Shown here in pieces: positions 10,600-22,300 of a stretch of DNA of 64,000 bases (its first letter is position 1; each line of letters starts with the position of its first letter). A program made the translations under genes and the position numbers. The DNA is from Nyssa sinensis. Lineage: Eukaryota > Streptophyta > Magnoliopsida > Cornales > Nyssaceae. The DNA is taken from NCBI GenBank assembly GCA_008638375.1, contig CM018032.1, forward strand, positions 9,931,001 to 9,995,000, written 5' to 3'. The notes under the pieces were generated by a model. It was not told where the DNA came from, searched no databases, and worked only from the letters and a program-made list of their open reading frames with translations.

Positions 10600-12640
10600 C
10601 CCCTAATTGTAGAAAAAATATTGATAATCTGACAGTCAAGTGACATATATATATATATATATAAAAATATTTACACACATAGTACGTTGTTATTAAAGTA
10701 ATTATCCATGCCACTGTATATTTATTCTAACTTGTGATTCCAAACTTGACTTGTAACATGAATTTTTAAATTAAATGGAGTAACTTGCAAGTTGCAACAT
10801 CAAATTGTGATAATAATATATATATATATACACACACACATATATATAAACACGTATATTTGTGATGTGAAATCTAAGTTTTGTAAGCCAAAATAATTTT
10901 ATAATAGATATACCTAATTTCTATTGTTGGTACATGATATACTATAAAGTGACAAATCAATTTTCACATGACACGTATACTTACAGAACAGCCAAGACTC
11001 GTCCATCCAGAACCGGTTTTAGCATATGGGCTTCAAATCTTATTGATCGGAAGTTCGGGCAACCCTTAGACACCTCAAGCTCGGAAAGCTTTACAAACAC
11101 TCACAAGAAAGCCAAGCTTATTACCGCTTTAAGCACCATACCAAGCTAAAGATAAGGAAACAGTATTTAACAAGGAAACTATCATTCAAGCGCAGTGTTT
11201 AACATGGAAACTGTCATTCTCTGATGATTAAATCCTTACTTTCACGACTCCAAATCCTAATCAACTTAGGAAATCCATAGTCTCTAAATAAAGCCCTAAG
11301 GTGCGTTTTTTATTTCATGCTCATTCAATTACTTTCAATTACAATATTTCAATTCAGTTTATTGATTTTATCATCGGAGCGGCTACCGCCAGAGCCAACC
11401 TGATGGCCCTCTGATCTCTTTCTTTGAGTGTTCAACAGTCGTAGAAGAACGGAGCCCCTACTAATCAAAAAGTGCAGTATCAATACACATTATTTATAAC
11501 TTGGAGCCTACAGCTTCTATAATAAATTATTTTTTTAAGTATTTTATATATAATAAAGTCTTATTTCAACTTTTTCTTATCAGTTATGTGAATTTTTTAT
11601 TGTCACTTTGAATGATTTAAGGTCTAGTTAAATCACATATCATAATATATATATATATATATATACTTTTTTTTATTTCAGAGCTAATTTTAATTCATTT
11701 ATTCTTAATTTGATACTCAACACGAATTATATTTTTCTGTTTTACTATATAATTGCTCATCCAAATAATTATATTTTATGAAATACGAAACTTTAGGTAG
11801 TTATGGGTGTTAAATCTTGAAGTAGAGTTAAAAAAAAATATTTTTCAATTTGGTGTTATTTTTAACTTATTTACAGGATTAAGGTTGTTTTTAAAATTGT
11901 TTTCTAAAAAATGTTTTTTATTTTTAAAAAATTTAAAATCGTTTTTCAAAAAACACTTTCAAATTTTTTAAAAAAAACTCGTCTTTCAAAAAGACGCTTT
12001 TAAAAGCGTTTTTCTGAAATACAATTTTAAATATATATTTTTTTAAATCGTCTTTCAGAAAGACGATTTCACAATGACCCTATTTTGATAAATAAGTTTA
12101 CTTTAACCTTATTTTTGAAAAAAAAGTTTCAAAAAAACTCTATTTTGATCAAAAATTCGAAATTATAGTAACAAAGTATTCAATTTAACAAAATTTTATT
12201 CTAATTACTTGAAGTTGGATTTTTACTGACAAAATATTTACTTTTATATAAATAGAAACAGTGTGCGTACTCTGTTAATGAAAAAAAAAAGTGATGCATG
12301 CATAGCATAATGGCCTGATTATGTGTTCATTGATTATAAGCCTGTGAGAGGTAAAAAAAAAAAAAAATTGAAAAAGTACAAGTAAAAAAATGTCTGTAGT
12401 GTAGTTGATAAGACATATTAATTACAAATAAACAAAAAACTTCATTTTGGTTCAAGTTTTCTTAAACTTGATAGCATTTTCATCTTCCATCCCACTGACC
12501 CAATTTTTTTCCCCAGTTAAGATAAATAGATCTGAAAGAATCAAAGAAAGAAGCCAAAAAAATAGTATAAAAAAGTGGTGATAGAGAGGTATTTTGAAAA
12601 AAATAAAATTCTTTATAGTATTAATGGCATGAGTATTTGC
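10600..12640. other. AT-rich intergenic DNA; LTR-like tract near 10923-11476
   Basis: No genes. The 11000-11480 part is less AT-rich. It has AATAAAGCCCTAAGG followed by GGAGCGGCTACCGCC and AACGGAGCCCC, a layout seen in R/U5 regions of gypsy LTRs. A TG...CA segment from 10923 to 11476 can be drawn, but its 5-bp flanks do not match, so a solo LTR is only a guess. TA/CA microsatellites occur at 10640-10665 and 10818-10850. Confidence 0.35.
11980..12069. repeat. cluster of three short palindromes
   Basis: Three self-complementary words occur within 90 bases. CGTCTTT-CAA-AAAGACG is at 11980-11996. The perfect 16-base palindrome ACGCTTTTAAAAGCGT is at 11994-12009. A 12-base stem with a single central base, AAATCGTCTTTC / GAAAGACGATTT, is at 12045-12069. 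The function is unknown. They may be remnants of inverted-repeat transposon ends. Confidence 0.7.
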
Positions 12641-12644
12641 TAAA

Positions 12645-13010
12645 AAAAAAAAAAACGAGAAAGGAAGAAAAATAAAAAAAAAATTATTCGGGTTTGAGCC
12701 GTGAGGCGCTTTAAGGTGATACTTGACCCCACTCGGGTAAGTTATTATTAACTTCCTAGCAAATCACCCCTAAGATATAACAAAACCTAGTGAAATCTAG
12801 TTATAGCAAATTCTGAAAATTTTCTAAAATTTTATTATGAAATTTAAGTACTAACTTTTTAGAATAAAAAGAAAAGACTTTTAGGAGATAAAAGAGAATG
12901 CAATTTTTTGGAATAACACTTGAAACTATTATGTATCTTTATATAAATTTTACAGGACTCTATGAACCATGATGTCTCTTTTGAAACATCACATAATTTG
13001 AGAAGAATTA
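12645..13010. repeat. diverged direct repeat, left copy (possible old LTR)
   Basis: This shares an ordered set of words with 14910-15235: CGAGAAAGGAAG, then GATATAACAA, then a run like GGAATAACACTTG-AACTATT, then an ACTCTATGAACCAT/ATTATATGAACCAT segment and a TGTCTCTTTTG/TATCCCTTTTGG end. The copies are diverged. They bracket a minus-strand copia gag fragment, which fits a degraded LTR pair. Confidence 0.45.
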
Positions 13011-13785
13011 TGACTTTTCTAGCTGGTCATATCTTTTGTTTTCTTTCTATTAAAAACTTTTAAACAAGAGATTTAACTCTTTGTATACATTCCTTAATCT
13101 TTTTTCTTTCTTTTAATTAAAAGCTTTAAAAATGAGAGATTTAACTCTCTGTGCATCTAAACTTTTTCCTTTCTGTTAATCAGTATTTTGATAATAATTC
13201 GTTTTATTTTAGCAGTATAATAATTTAAAAAAATATAGAACTTATTTTCTGTATTCTGTAAATACAAAACTTGATAAACCAAAATTTAAAACTGGGCTAT
13301 GATTCTAAAATTTAATAAACCAAAAAAAGATTACTGTTTAGAACAGTATACATAATTAACCAAAAGGGAAAAAACTAGAAATGAAAAAAACTTACATGTT
13401 TCTAAATCAGAAAGATGGAATCGACCAAGTCTAGCGTTTAACGTTAAACGTTATTTCCTTAAGACAGATTACGCCTTTGTACTTTGTGCTTACGATTAAA
13501 TGGATATCTGCTTCTTATGATGAAGTGGTCTCACACAAAGAAGAAGCACTGCAGACTTTGTGTACAATGAATCAGACTTATATTTCAAAACTCTCTCAAA
13601 CTGGATGTCTGAATGCACACAAAATGTAATAAATCCAATGCATGAATGTTGGTGCATAGGTGGTGTTTATATAGAGCATTCGTGTTTGTTTGGTACAGAC
13701 ACGAAGGCTTACAATCGCAACTGTTCATGAACAGCCGCAGGGAAGAAGACAATTCAATCAAAATTCAAACTAAAGGTTTAATTAC

Positions 13786-13801
13786 AAAACGACGTCGTTT
13801 T
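13786..13801. repeat. 16-base perfect palindrome AAAACGACGTCGTTTT
   Basis: Exact self-complementary sequence with an ACGT core (GACGTC), which is a bZIP-type binding core in plants. It lies in the interior of the old copia relic. It may be a relic of an LTR promoter; this is inference. Confidence 0.6.
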
Positions 13802-13929
13802 TGGATTTAAACTAAAACTAAACGCAATTATAAAACGATAGCGTTGGAACGTTTCGAAAAATTATTTAAATAAATTGTCTTCAAAAAGATAATAGGTCGT
13901 AACAATCATAGGTCGTAACAATCTTCAAA

Positions 13930-14060
13930 AATTATACACACACACCGGGGGGTGGGGGGCATAACAATCATTGGTCGTAATATTAAAACATTTGTCAGAG
14001 CAAACATAAATCATTTCTACTATTGTAACGGTAGAGTTCAAGTGATGGGTTACTCTCGTT

Positions 14061-14112
<52 letters not shown>

Positions 14113-14186
14113 TGGGGGGGGTGCGCCATAACAATCACCCACTAGGTCGTAATATTAAAACATTTGTCAGAGCAAACATAAATCAT
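13930..14186. repeat. local duplication with G-run and CA/GT microsatellites
   Basis: CATAACAATCA, then GGTCGTAATATTAAAACA, then TTTGTCAGAGCAAACATAAA occur at about 13960-14013 and again at 14127-14186. Each copy is preceded by a dinucleotide run (CACACACA or GTGTGTGT) and a G-rich stretch. A (TA)n(GT)n microsatellite at about 14066-14112 separates them. Confidence 0.7.
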
Positions 14187-14298
14187 ACATACAATAATGT
14201 ATTTAAACCTTCAATTAATATAAATATTTTCAAATTCTAACAAAGTAATTGGTGGCCTTACCTTAAATTAAGTATCCTTTATGTTACAATTAGAAATG

Positions 14299-14640
14299 TC
14301 ATACACGTGAATTTATCCATCCTTGTAAATAATTTTTAACTTTCTCTAAAGTAATCTCTTCTATCATATGAAGAAGTTTCTTCATGAAATTATTCCAAAC
14401 TGAAGGAAGTTTTACGATAGCTGCTCCTGTTTGGATTAGATTAATTAACCATACATTAAGATGACGGAGCCTATTAATCCAAACTTGTAAACCATGTGCT
14501 TGCTCCATAATAGATAAATTACCCATCATTTTTAAATTTAAAAGTTTCAAAATTAAAAAAATACTTGTGCCAAGTTTTTCCATCTTGTACATGAATTCAA
14601 AGATTACCAAATTTTCCGTGCTGATTTTACAGGAGTGAAG
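14299..14640 (-). pseudogene. copia gag (UBN2-type) fragment
   Basis: The minus frame contains SIMEQAHGLQVWINRLRHLN, then GAAIVKLPSVWNNFMKKLLH, then EITLEKVKNYLQ. This corresponds to the 'S..EQ.HELQ....L......F....I..KLP..W..F...L.H...E.SLE.L...L' pattern of UBN2-type gag in copia elements. It is truncated at both ends and the protease, integrase and RT are absent. It lies between the diverged direct repeats at 12645-13010 and 14910-15235. Confidence 0.55.
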
Positions 14641-14909
14641 AGATAATAAAGACGATCAGATTGTGTGTTCCAAACATGTCCTCTACAAACCAAGTTCATT
14701 TTCTTCCCTTGTCTTCTTGTCTGTGTCTTTTTCTTCTTCTTTTTTCAGTCAATTCGCGAGATAGAAAACATCTTATGTTGCCATCATGTGAAGTAAGTTT
14801 CATCGAATTTGTCTAATTTCTCAAAAATCTTGATTCATGATTTTAAAGGTTGTAGTTTCTGATGCTACTTTAATGGTAAATAACACCTTAAAATTCTTAA
14901 GAAAATAAT

Positions 14910-15235
14910 AATACGAGAAAGGAAGGCTTTTAGGCGTGCATAATCTCTGCTTTTTAAGGTAATATTTGTCTTTACTCGATTGAGTTATTGGATTTTGGAA
15001 AATCGTCTCCATTCTTCTAGATATAACAACGCCTTATAAAGTTTATATCTAACAATTACAAAAATTTTCAAAATTTACTTATAAAACTGCAAGTACCACC
15101 TTTTAGAAAATAGATGAGGGATTTTTGATAGAGAAGAGAGGTTGTAATTTTTTTTTTTTGGAGTAGCACTTGCAACTATTCTATATTTTTTTTTTATAAG
15201 TTTATGGGATTATATGAACCATCGTATCCCTTTTG
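14910..15235. repeat. diverged direct repeat, right copy (possible old LTR)
   Basis: Partner of 12645-13010 in the same orientation and word order. As the gag fragment just to its left reads on the minus strand, this copy would be the 5' LTR. Confidence 0.45.
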
Positions 15236-15299
15236 GACAATTACATCTCTTTATCTCTTTAGACGCCTTTTATGAATTTGAAATGTGGTCACATGTCTA

Positions 15300-16699
15300 T
15301 TTGAATGTCAATCATGGTAGAGACATATTTAGAGGACAAATGCCACTTGAACTCTACACATAATCGCAAGGTGTTAGGTTGGAAGTTTGACTCCTATGAA
15401 AATTAAACATTCTAAATTTTGAGGTTATTAGAGATTTGTCTTATCTTTAATTTTAGAATTTTAGAATTAATCAAAATACGTGCAAATTGATTCGAACATC
15501 CGACTATCGGGAAAAAAAAAATACACTACACATCTGATGACTATCACACACACAAGGTAAAAAGGTTGTTTTGTTGCTTAACTTTCCATGGTATAAATTT
15601 TCAAGTTATTTTAATGAGCCATCTTTGGGTAGCTCTTAAATTAAATGATTTATGTACTTTTACATATAATTTGAACGTATAAATTCTTCACTGTGAATGA
15701 ATCTATTAAAACTACAAATTTGACCATTTCAAAAAAAATCTAAGATCGGTCATGCAAGAAAGAATATGGTGATACCATTTACTTTTCTTAATATAGATGC
15801 ATTCAATATAATAGATTTATAGCTTAAATATTAGAATCCTACGTAAATACTATAAAATTTAATTTACTGAAATAATGAATCTTCAACTATCATGATAACC
15901 ACACAATGATCTTTTATGCGAAAATAAAAGTATTTCATAAAAATATACCGGAATCAGCCATAATGAAATCACATTCTTAAAAAAAAGCCTGTAGAAATTA
16001 TTTTTCTCACTTAACCCCTTTTCTTTTATGCGTCAGAATGTGATGAGAAAATCTGGTTAAAATTATGTGGGTAGAGAGATGACAAATCCTACATAAATAA
16101 AATTGTTATACTACTCCCCATAAAAGTATGTAGATAGGAAAATCACTTCCCTTATTATCTCTCACTAATTAAGTAACTGTGTATAACTCTTAAAGTTAAT
16201 AACCACCTGATTTCATTAAGTACAAATAATGTCTATATTATCCTTTTATGTGGGACATATTTTAACAAATACAAATGAATTATTAAAATAAAGGGACCAA
16301 TCAAATAGGTACTTATTGAATTTATTTTTTAAAATTTTAATAACAAAGGAAGGATCATAATTTTTTTTTTTAAAAAAATTGAATTTGAATATCATTTGAG
16401 GTTGGCATAAGTTACATTAAAAGAAAAAAAAGAATAGAGAGAGAAAATTGTGGCATGGATTTTTTTTCACTTACCTAAAAAAAATAAAAAAAAACTATTG
16501 TGGCATGGAGCAAGTTATATATGGTTCCTAAAAGTTAACTTAAATCTATCATTTAACCCCCATAAAATGAAAATGATGGGTCCATTCATTGTACAAAATT
16601 CGTTGTTCAATGTCATAAATATAGCACATGTCAATTGATGTCTTGACACTTGACTTATGGTAAGTTAGGCCACTCCAATCCCCATCATGTATGCAATTT

Positions 16700-16740
<41 letters not shown>

Positions 16741-17604
16741 TGGGGTGGGGGGGTTAGACTATTCTTATTAAAGCGTAATAAAAAACAATAATAATGCTCT
16801 TTTAAAATATTGTGAATTCATTTTTTAGTAATTTAATGGGAGTCTTGGCACTTGAAGGATTTTTATTCTCATCCATTTTAATCGAGATGAATATTAGGTT
16901 AGACTGTGAGAGAATAAAGGACATATTCCGACTTTAACCAGTAAAATAATAACAAGAGTGGTTGCTCTCTTTCTCCAATTTTGTCAATAATGTAATATTT
17001 TATCATACTTTTTTTTTTTTTATAGAAGAAAATAGAGTAGTGGCATTTTCACAAACAAATGGTATTAGAGCTTGTTTGGTGTACTTATCGACCAATCTCT
17101 ATGCTTATATATTTGAGGTTATTTCATAAGTAGTTTTGATAAAAATGTCAAAATATTCCAACCCATCCAACTCCTAACGAGATGGGTTTGGAGACAAAAA
17201 TAAATACAAGTAGATCGGAAGATGAGAAAAAAATATTAAGATATTAAAATTTAAAATCCAACACTGATTCGGGGCAGGGATGGGTTTCTTAGGTACCATT
17301 GCCTCCCCCTGCACTAATTCTATATTTAAATTGTATAAATACTCTTTAATATTTCTATATTCTCTTAAACCCCTACATATATAGATTTGGGCATGTATAT
17401 ATATTTATTATGTATATATAGATTTTGTATTAATAATAATCTTAGTTTTAACTTTTGAGAATTAAAAAAATTAAATTTTGAAAATGGTGGGAATGGGAGG
17501 GCCCTCCCTAGTTTTGGACACAAACAATTGTTCTACCTGAGAAGCTTATTTGTTGTGTTTGCCATTTCTAAAATTAATACTAATTTTTTAGACTATGACA
17601 GTTT
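15300..17604. other. AT-rich DNA, no gene recognised
   Basis: No supported exons. There is an (AT)n(GT)n microsatellite followed by a G-rich run at about 16700-16752. TGGTATTAGAGC at 17059-17070 matches a copia primer-binding site on the plus strand, but neither a matching LTR pair nor gag follows it. Confidence 0.5.
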
Positions 17605-17609
17605 GGCCA

Positions 17610-17826
17610 TGAAAAAAAAAATGAAGAAGAGAAAGAGTGGTAGAGAAAATTTTTGTTTTTTTTTTTTATATCCTTGTTTACATCTATACATATATTTATA
17701 GCTAAAGGAAATACATACAAGAAAATTTCTAAGTCAAATTCACATATTATGCTCCTAATTTATATTAGTCACAACAACCAAATCCCAAGATTAATGGTTC
17801 TGAATATGAAAATCTGAATTTTAACA
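17610..17826 (-). repeat. 3' LTR of copia A
   Basis: 217-bp repeat running TGTTAAAATTCAGATT... to ...TTTTTCA on the element (minus) strand, followed outward by GGCCA. Confidence 0.9.
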
Positions 17827-17849
17827 TTCCCCTTCAAGTTGAAGCATGG

Positions 17850-20800
17850 ATGTTCAGAATGCCCAACTTGCATAAATATGAAAAAAAAAAAAAAACTGCC
17901 TTTCCCAAAGGATTGGTAAAAATGTCCGCAACTTGAAGAAGAGAAGGTGCAAAGGAAGTCAAAATCTGCCCAGATTGAATTTTTTCCTGATTAGATGACA
18001 ACCCAACTTGATGTGTTTAGTCCGCTCATGGAAAACTAGATTCGCTGCTATGTGCAAAGCAACTTGGTTATCACAATGCAACTTTGCTGGGCCTAAATGT
18101 GTAACTTGTAAGTCTTGCAGAAGATATCTTAACCAAGTAAACTCACAAGTGATGGATGCCATAGCTCTATATTCCGCTTCTTCAAATGAGCAAGAGATAG
18201 TAGCTTGTTTATTGGTTCTCCGAGAGATAAGAGAATTGCCAAAAAAAACACAATATCCTGTAACAAATCTCCTCGTGGTTGGACAACTGACCCAATCCGC
18301 ATCACAATACCCTCTTAAGTTCAAGGTACTTTCTGCTGGAAATAGCAACCCTTGACCCGACATTCCTTTCAAATATCTTAGAACTCGAAGAGCTGCATCA
18401 AGGTGTGGTTTACGTGGCTGATGCATGAATTGACTAAGAAGATGCACTGAATAACATATGTCCGGTCTTGTGATAGTGAGATAGATGAGTCATCCAACAA
18501 GTCGTCTATAACGAGATGGATCACTAAAGAGGTCACCTTCTGATGGCGTAAGCTTTAGATTTTGCTCCATGGGAAAAGTTTTAAGGAAAGCTCTAAGCAA
18601 GCCAGTATATCCAAGGTGTACTTACATTATGAGATGGAGATTCCTTGTTTTGAACGTGTAACTTTAATACCCAATAAATATTTCAACTTCCCAAGATCTT
18701 TAATTCGAAATTATTCATAAAAAAATTTCTTGAGCTTGTCTGTGGCAGACGGATCATTTCCTGTGATTACCATATCATCCATATAAATTAGTACTGCAGT
18801 GAATGAATCTTTACATACCCATGTGAATAAAGAATAACCTGCCTTGGATTGCTGAAATTGCATTTTGAATGGCTGTAGAGAACTTGGAGAACCAGTTGCG
18901 AGATGCTTGTTTCTACCCATATAATGATTTATTCAGTCGACACACTAAGTTCTTCCCCCATTGACGGAATTTGGGGGGCGGAAACATGTAGACTTCTTCA
19001 TTAAGATCACCATGGAGAAATGCATTTTGGACATCTAGTTGATAGAGAGACCAATCTTGGGTTGCAGCAATAGCGAGCAAACTCCGAACTGTGACAAGTT
19101 TGGCAACTAGTGCAAATGTCTCATTATAGTCCATCCTTTCAACTTGTGTGTAACCTTTGGTTACCAAACGTGCTTTATAGAGTTCTATAGAACCGTCACA
19201 CCTATACTTGATTTTGTACACTCATTTGCAACCAATAGGCTTCTTCCTGGCAGGTAAGGTAGTGAGTGTCCAAATGTGATTTTGTTACAGTGCTTGAATC
19301 TTAGAACACATAGCTTCCTGCCATTGAGAGTCTTTCTCAGCCTGGGAAAATGTGTGGGGTTCAATAGAACAAGAAATACTAGCAACAAAAGAACAATGAG
19401 AGGAGGACAATTCAATATAGGAAATAAAATTTGATAAGGGGTAACGAGTACCTTTGACAGAAAATTGGAGCGAATTAGACAATGGATCTGATGTAAACAA
19501 TGTTGCTTGTGAGCAATGATAATCATAGAGCCAATAAAATGGTTGTCTTGGTCGTTTAGACCGTCATGGAATCATGGGGTAAGGTTGGGGGTTGGCGTTG
19601 TCATTAAGAAGAGTGATGGAGTCAATGGGTAAGGTAGGTGTATTGATGTCAACCGTGGTAATCTTTTCGGGCACAGGGAAAGGCAAAACTGGAGAATCAG
19701 ATCTAGTATCCTGAGGCATGTTTAAGAAAAGGAAAATATTTTCATGAAAAATAACATTCCGACTAAAGAAAAAAATGTTTGGTTGTCAAGTCATACAGTT
19801 TGTAAGCTTTCTGACCAAAAGGATAGCCAACAAAAATGCATTTTTTGGCACGTTGGACGAATTTATGGGCAGGATTGACATTAGTTACATAACATAAGCA
19901 TCCAAAAACACGTAAATGACTATATGTGGGAGGATGGCAGTAAAGTACTTCATACGATGTTTTTCTAGAAAGAAGTGGTGTGGGCAAACGATTAATAAGG
20001 TAAGTTGCAGTGAGAATACTTTCTCCCTAAAAAATGAGTGGGAGATGAGATTCAAACCTCAATGCTCGAGCCATATTTAGGAGATGCCTGTGTTTGCGTT
20101 CAGCCACCCCATTTTGTTGTGGTGTTGAGACACAAGAATGTTGATAAATGATGCCATGTGCACTGAAAAAATCACGCATGGAATAGAACTCACTCCCATT
20201 ATCCACACGAATTTGTTTAACCTTTTGATTAAATTAGGTTTCGGCAAGGACAAAGAATGATTTTAATAAACTTTGTGATTCAGATTTAAAACACATCAAA
20301 TGCCCATGTGCTCCATGTGAAATCATCAACAATGGTTAGAAAATAATGTGCACCAGAATGAGAAGGAACTTTATGTGGTCCCCAAATGTCAAGATGAATT
20401 AATTCAAAAGGTTTTTGACTGGAGATACAACTCAGACTAAAAAGAAGTCTAGTCTGTTTAGCCAAAGGGCATACATCACAATGTGTATTGGGACAAAGAG
20501 AAATCTTAGAAATTGAATCAGCCAACTTTTGTAAATGTGCTATTGATGGGTGACCAAGACATTGATGCCAAAGATTGGGCTGATAAGAGACATTGTGGGA
20601 GACTGAATCGAATGAGATTACAACATTTGAAGATAGAAAGTATAGGCCTTTACGCTATTTGCCCAGTCTATTCGTCTTATTCGTTGCTAAATCTTGAAAA
20701 AGACAAAATTCGGGAAAAAATGTGACTGAACAATTCAAAGATCGAGTAATTTTACCGACTGACAACAAGTTAACATGGAATGAAGGCACACAAAGAACAT

Positions 20801-22027
20801 CCTTAAGAGATAAATTAGAACCAATATTGGTTGATCCAATGGAAGCTATATCCAATCTTCCACCATTTGGTAATTTGACTGAAGAATGTGGAGAATGTGA
20901 AGTTTTTTTGGGAGATTAGGAGATGAGACAATGTGATCGGTAGCACCACTATCAACGACCCATTCAACAAAATCATTTAAAAATAAGATGCATAGAATAA
21001 CAAGTGAGTGTTGACAGACCTACAACATTTGCTTTTGGTTGTGATTTACCATCATATAGGAGAGCCAAAAGTTGTTGATATTACTCAGGTGTGAAACTAG
21101 GAGCCTTGACTCAAGTATTTCTAGTAAAGGACTGCATTTTGTTACTTGATTTTTCACCCCTTTTTTGAAATTTATGGCTAGGTGGGAATCCATGCAAATG
21201 ATAACATCTTTCAATGGTATGATTATTTCTATTGTAATGGGTGCAATGAGCTTTCCTTGGTATTTGTTTGAAGATCCATTCTCATAAAAGGATGACCCAT
21301 TTGGACGACTATTATTACCTTCAACCATCATTACTTTATGAGAAACAACCAATTCCCTTTGTTTTTCTTCTTGAAGGATAAGGGAATATGTTGTCCCATT
21401 AGTGGGAAGAGGCTGCATAAGAAGAATCTAGGCACGAATAGCAAAATAAGAATCATTTAGTCCCATGAAAAATTGGATTACCTTTTCCCTTTGTTCACAC
21501 TCAGCAAGCTTCTTCATGGCATCGCAAGAACACGAAGGCAGATCATTGTAGGATGCTAATTGATCCTAAAAGGCCTTTAACTTGGTGAAGTAGACTCCAA
21601 TAGATAGTATACCTTGAAGATGAGATGTAATGTCCCTCTGTATTTGGAATATTCTTGAAGTGTTGCTTTGAGAGAATCGTTTCTCAAGATCGAACCAAAC
21701 TTCAAATGCAGAATCAACATATATAATGTCGTTGGCAATTTCTGGATCGACGGAGTTTAGAATTCATGATAGGACCATATCATTGCACTTTTTCCAGATG
21801 GGAAATTTTGCGTCGGATTCTAATGGCTTTTTGATTGAGCCATTAACAAATCCAGGCTTGTTCTTGGCGCTAAGAGCTATTCCCATGAAAGGATTCCACG
21901 TACTATAATTATCTCCAATTAGTGGTTTTGTAACCAATATAATTCTTGGATGATCCGAGTAATGTAGATGATAAGGTTCCAAAATATCAATGCCTTCGGC
22001 TCCTTTTGTCGATGATTCATTTGTCAT
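17850..22027 (-). pseudogene. gag-pol polyprotein of copia A, broken
   Basis: The domains lie in copia order on the minus strand. Gag near 22027-21764 starts MTNESSTKG and contains LIGDNYSTWNPFMGIAL. Gag and protease-region remnants lie near 21418-20655. GAG-pre-integrase and integrase near 20525-19763 include FELIHLDIWGP, where the catalytic Asp is visible. RT near 19221-18711 contains [18 protein letters not shown] and a YMDDMVITGND catalytic box. RNase H near 18447-17959 has GYCDADWVS and TKHIKLGCHLIRKK. Many stops and frame changes separate these pieces, so no functional polyprotein is made. The RT box itself (YMDD) is intact. Confidence 0.85.
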
Positions 22028-22083
22028 TTTGACATAGAATTTAAAAGAAGAAAGAGACGCCCAAGAACAACGCTCTGATACCA

Positions 22084-22295
22084 TAAAAACAAACAAAGAA
22101 TAGGAAGACCGGTAGAGGAAATCTTTGTATTTTTCTATATCCTTGTTTACATCTATACATACATTTATAATTAAAGGAAATACATACAAGGAAATTTCTA
22201 AGTCAAATCCACATATTAGGCTCCTAATTTACGTTAGTCACAACAACCAAATCTCAAAATTAATGGTTGTGAATATGGAAATCTGAATTTTAACA
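22084..22295 (-). repeat. 5' LTR of copia A
   Basis: 212-bp repeat matching 17610-17826. Its inner border lies next to the initiator-Met primer-binding site. Confidence 0.9.
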
Positions 22296-22300
22296 GGCCA

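Larger units (their letters stand above)
17610..22295 (-). mobile_element. copia-type LTR retrotransposon A (complete, degenerate)
   Basis: A 4,686-bp element read on the minus strand. Its LTRs of 212 and 217 bp start TGTTAAAATTCAG on the element strand. Next to the 5' LTR, at 22072-22083, is the complement of TGGTATCAGAGC, the primer-binding site for initiator tRNA-Met. Next to the 3' LTR is a polypurine tract (GAAGGGGAA) at about 17827-17835. Gag, integrase, RT and RNase H remnants follow in copia order. The LTRs differ at many positions (roughly 85-90% alike by eye), making it the oldest of the four copias here. The 5-bp TSD is still perfect. Confidence 0.92.
17605..22300. repeat. 5-bp TSD pair (GGCCA) of copia A
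   Basis: GGCCA at 17605-17609 and at 22296-22300 directly flank copia element A. A five-base duplication is what copia integrases make. Confidence 0.9.

Noticed and set aside
10934..11149. 71-codon plus-strand frame.
   Set aside because: No recognisable domain; it sits in an LTR-like tract and ends without gene context.
10923..11476. Solo gypsy LTR.
   Set aside because: The internal words look LTR-like and TG...CA ends can be drawn, but the 5-bp flanks do not match and no partner copy is present.
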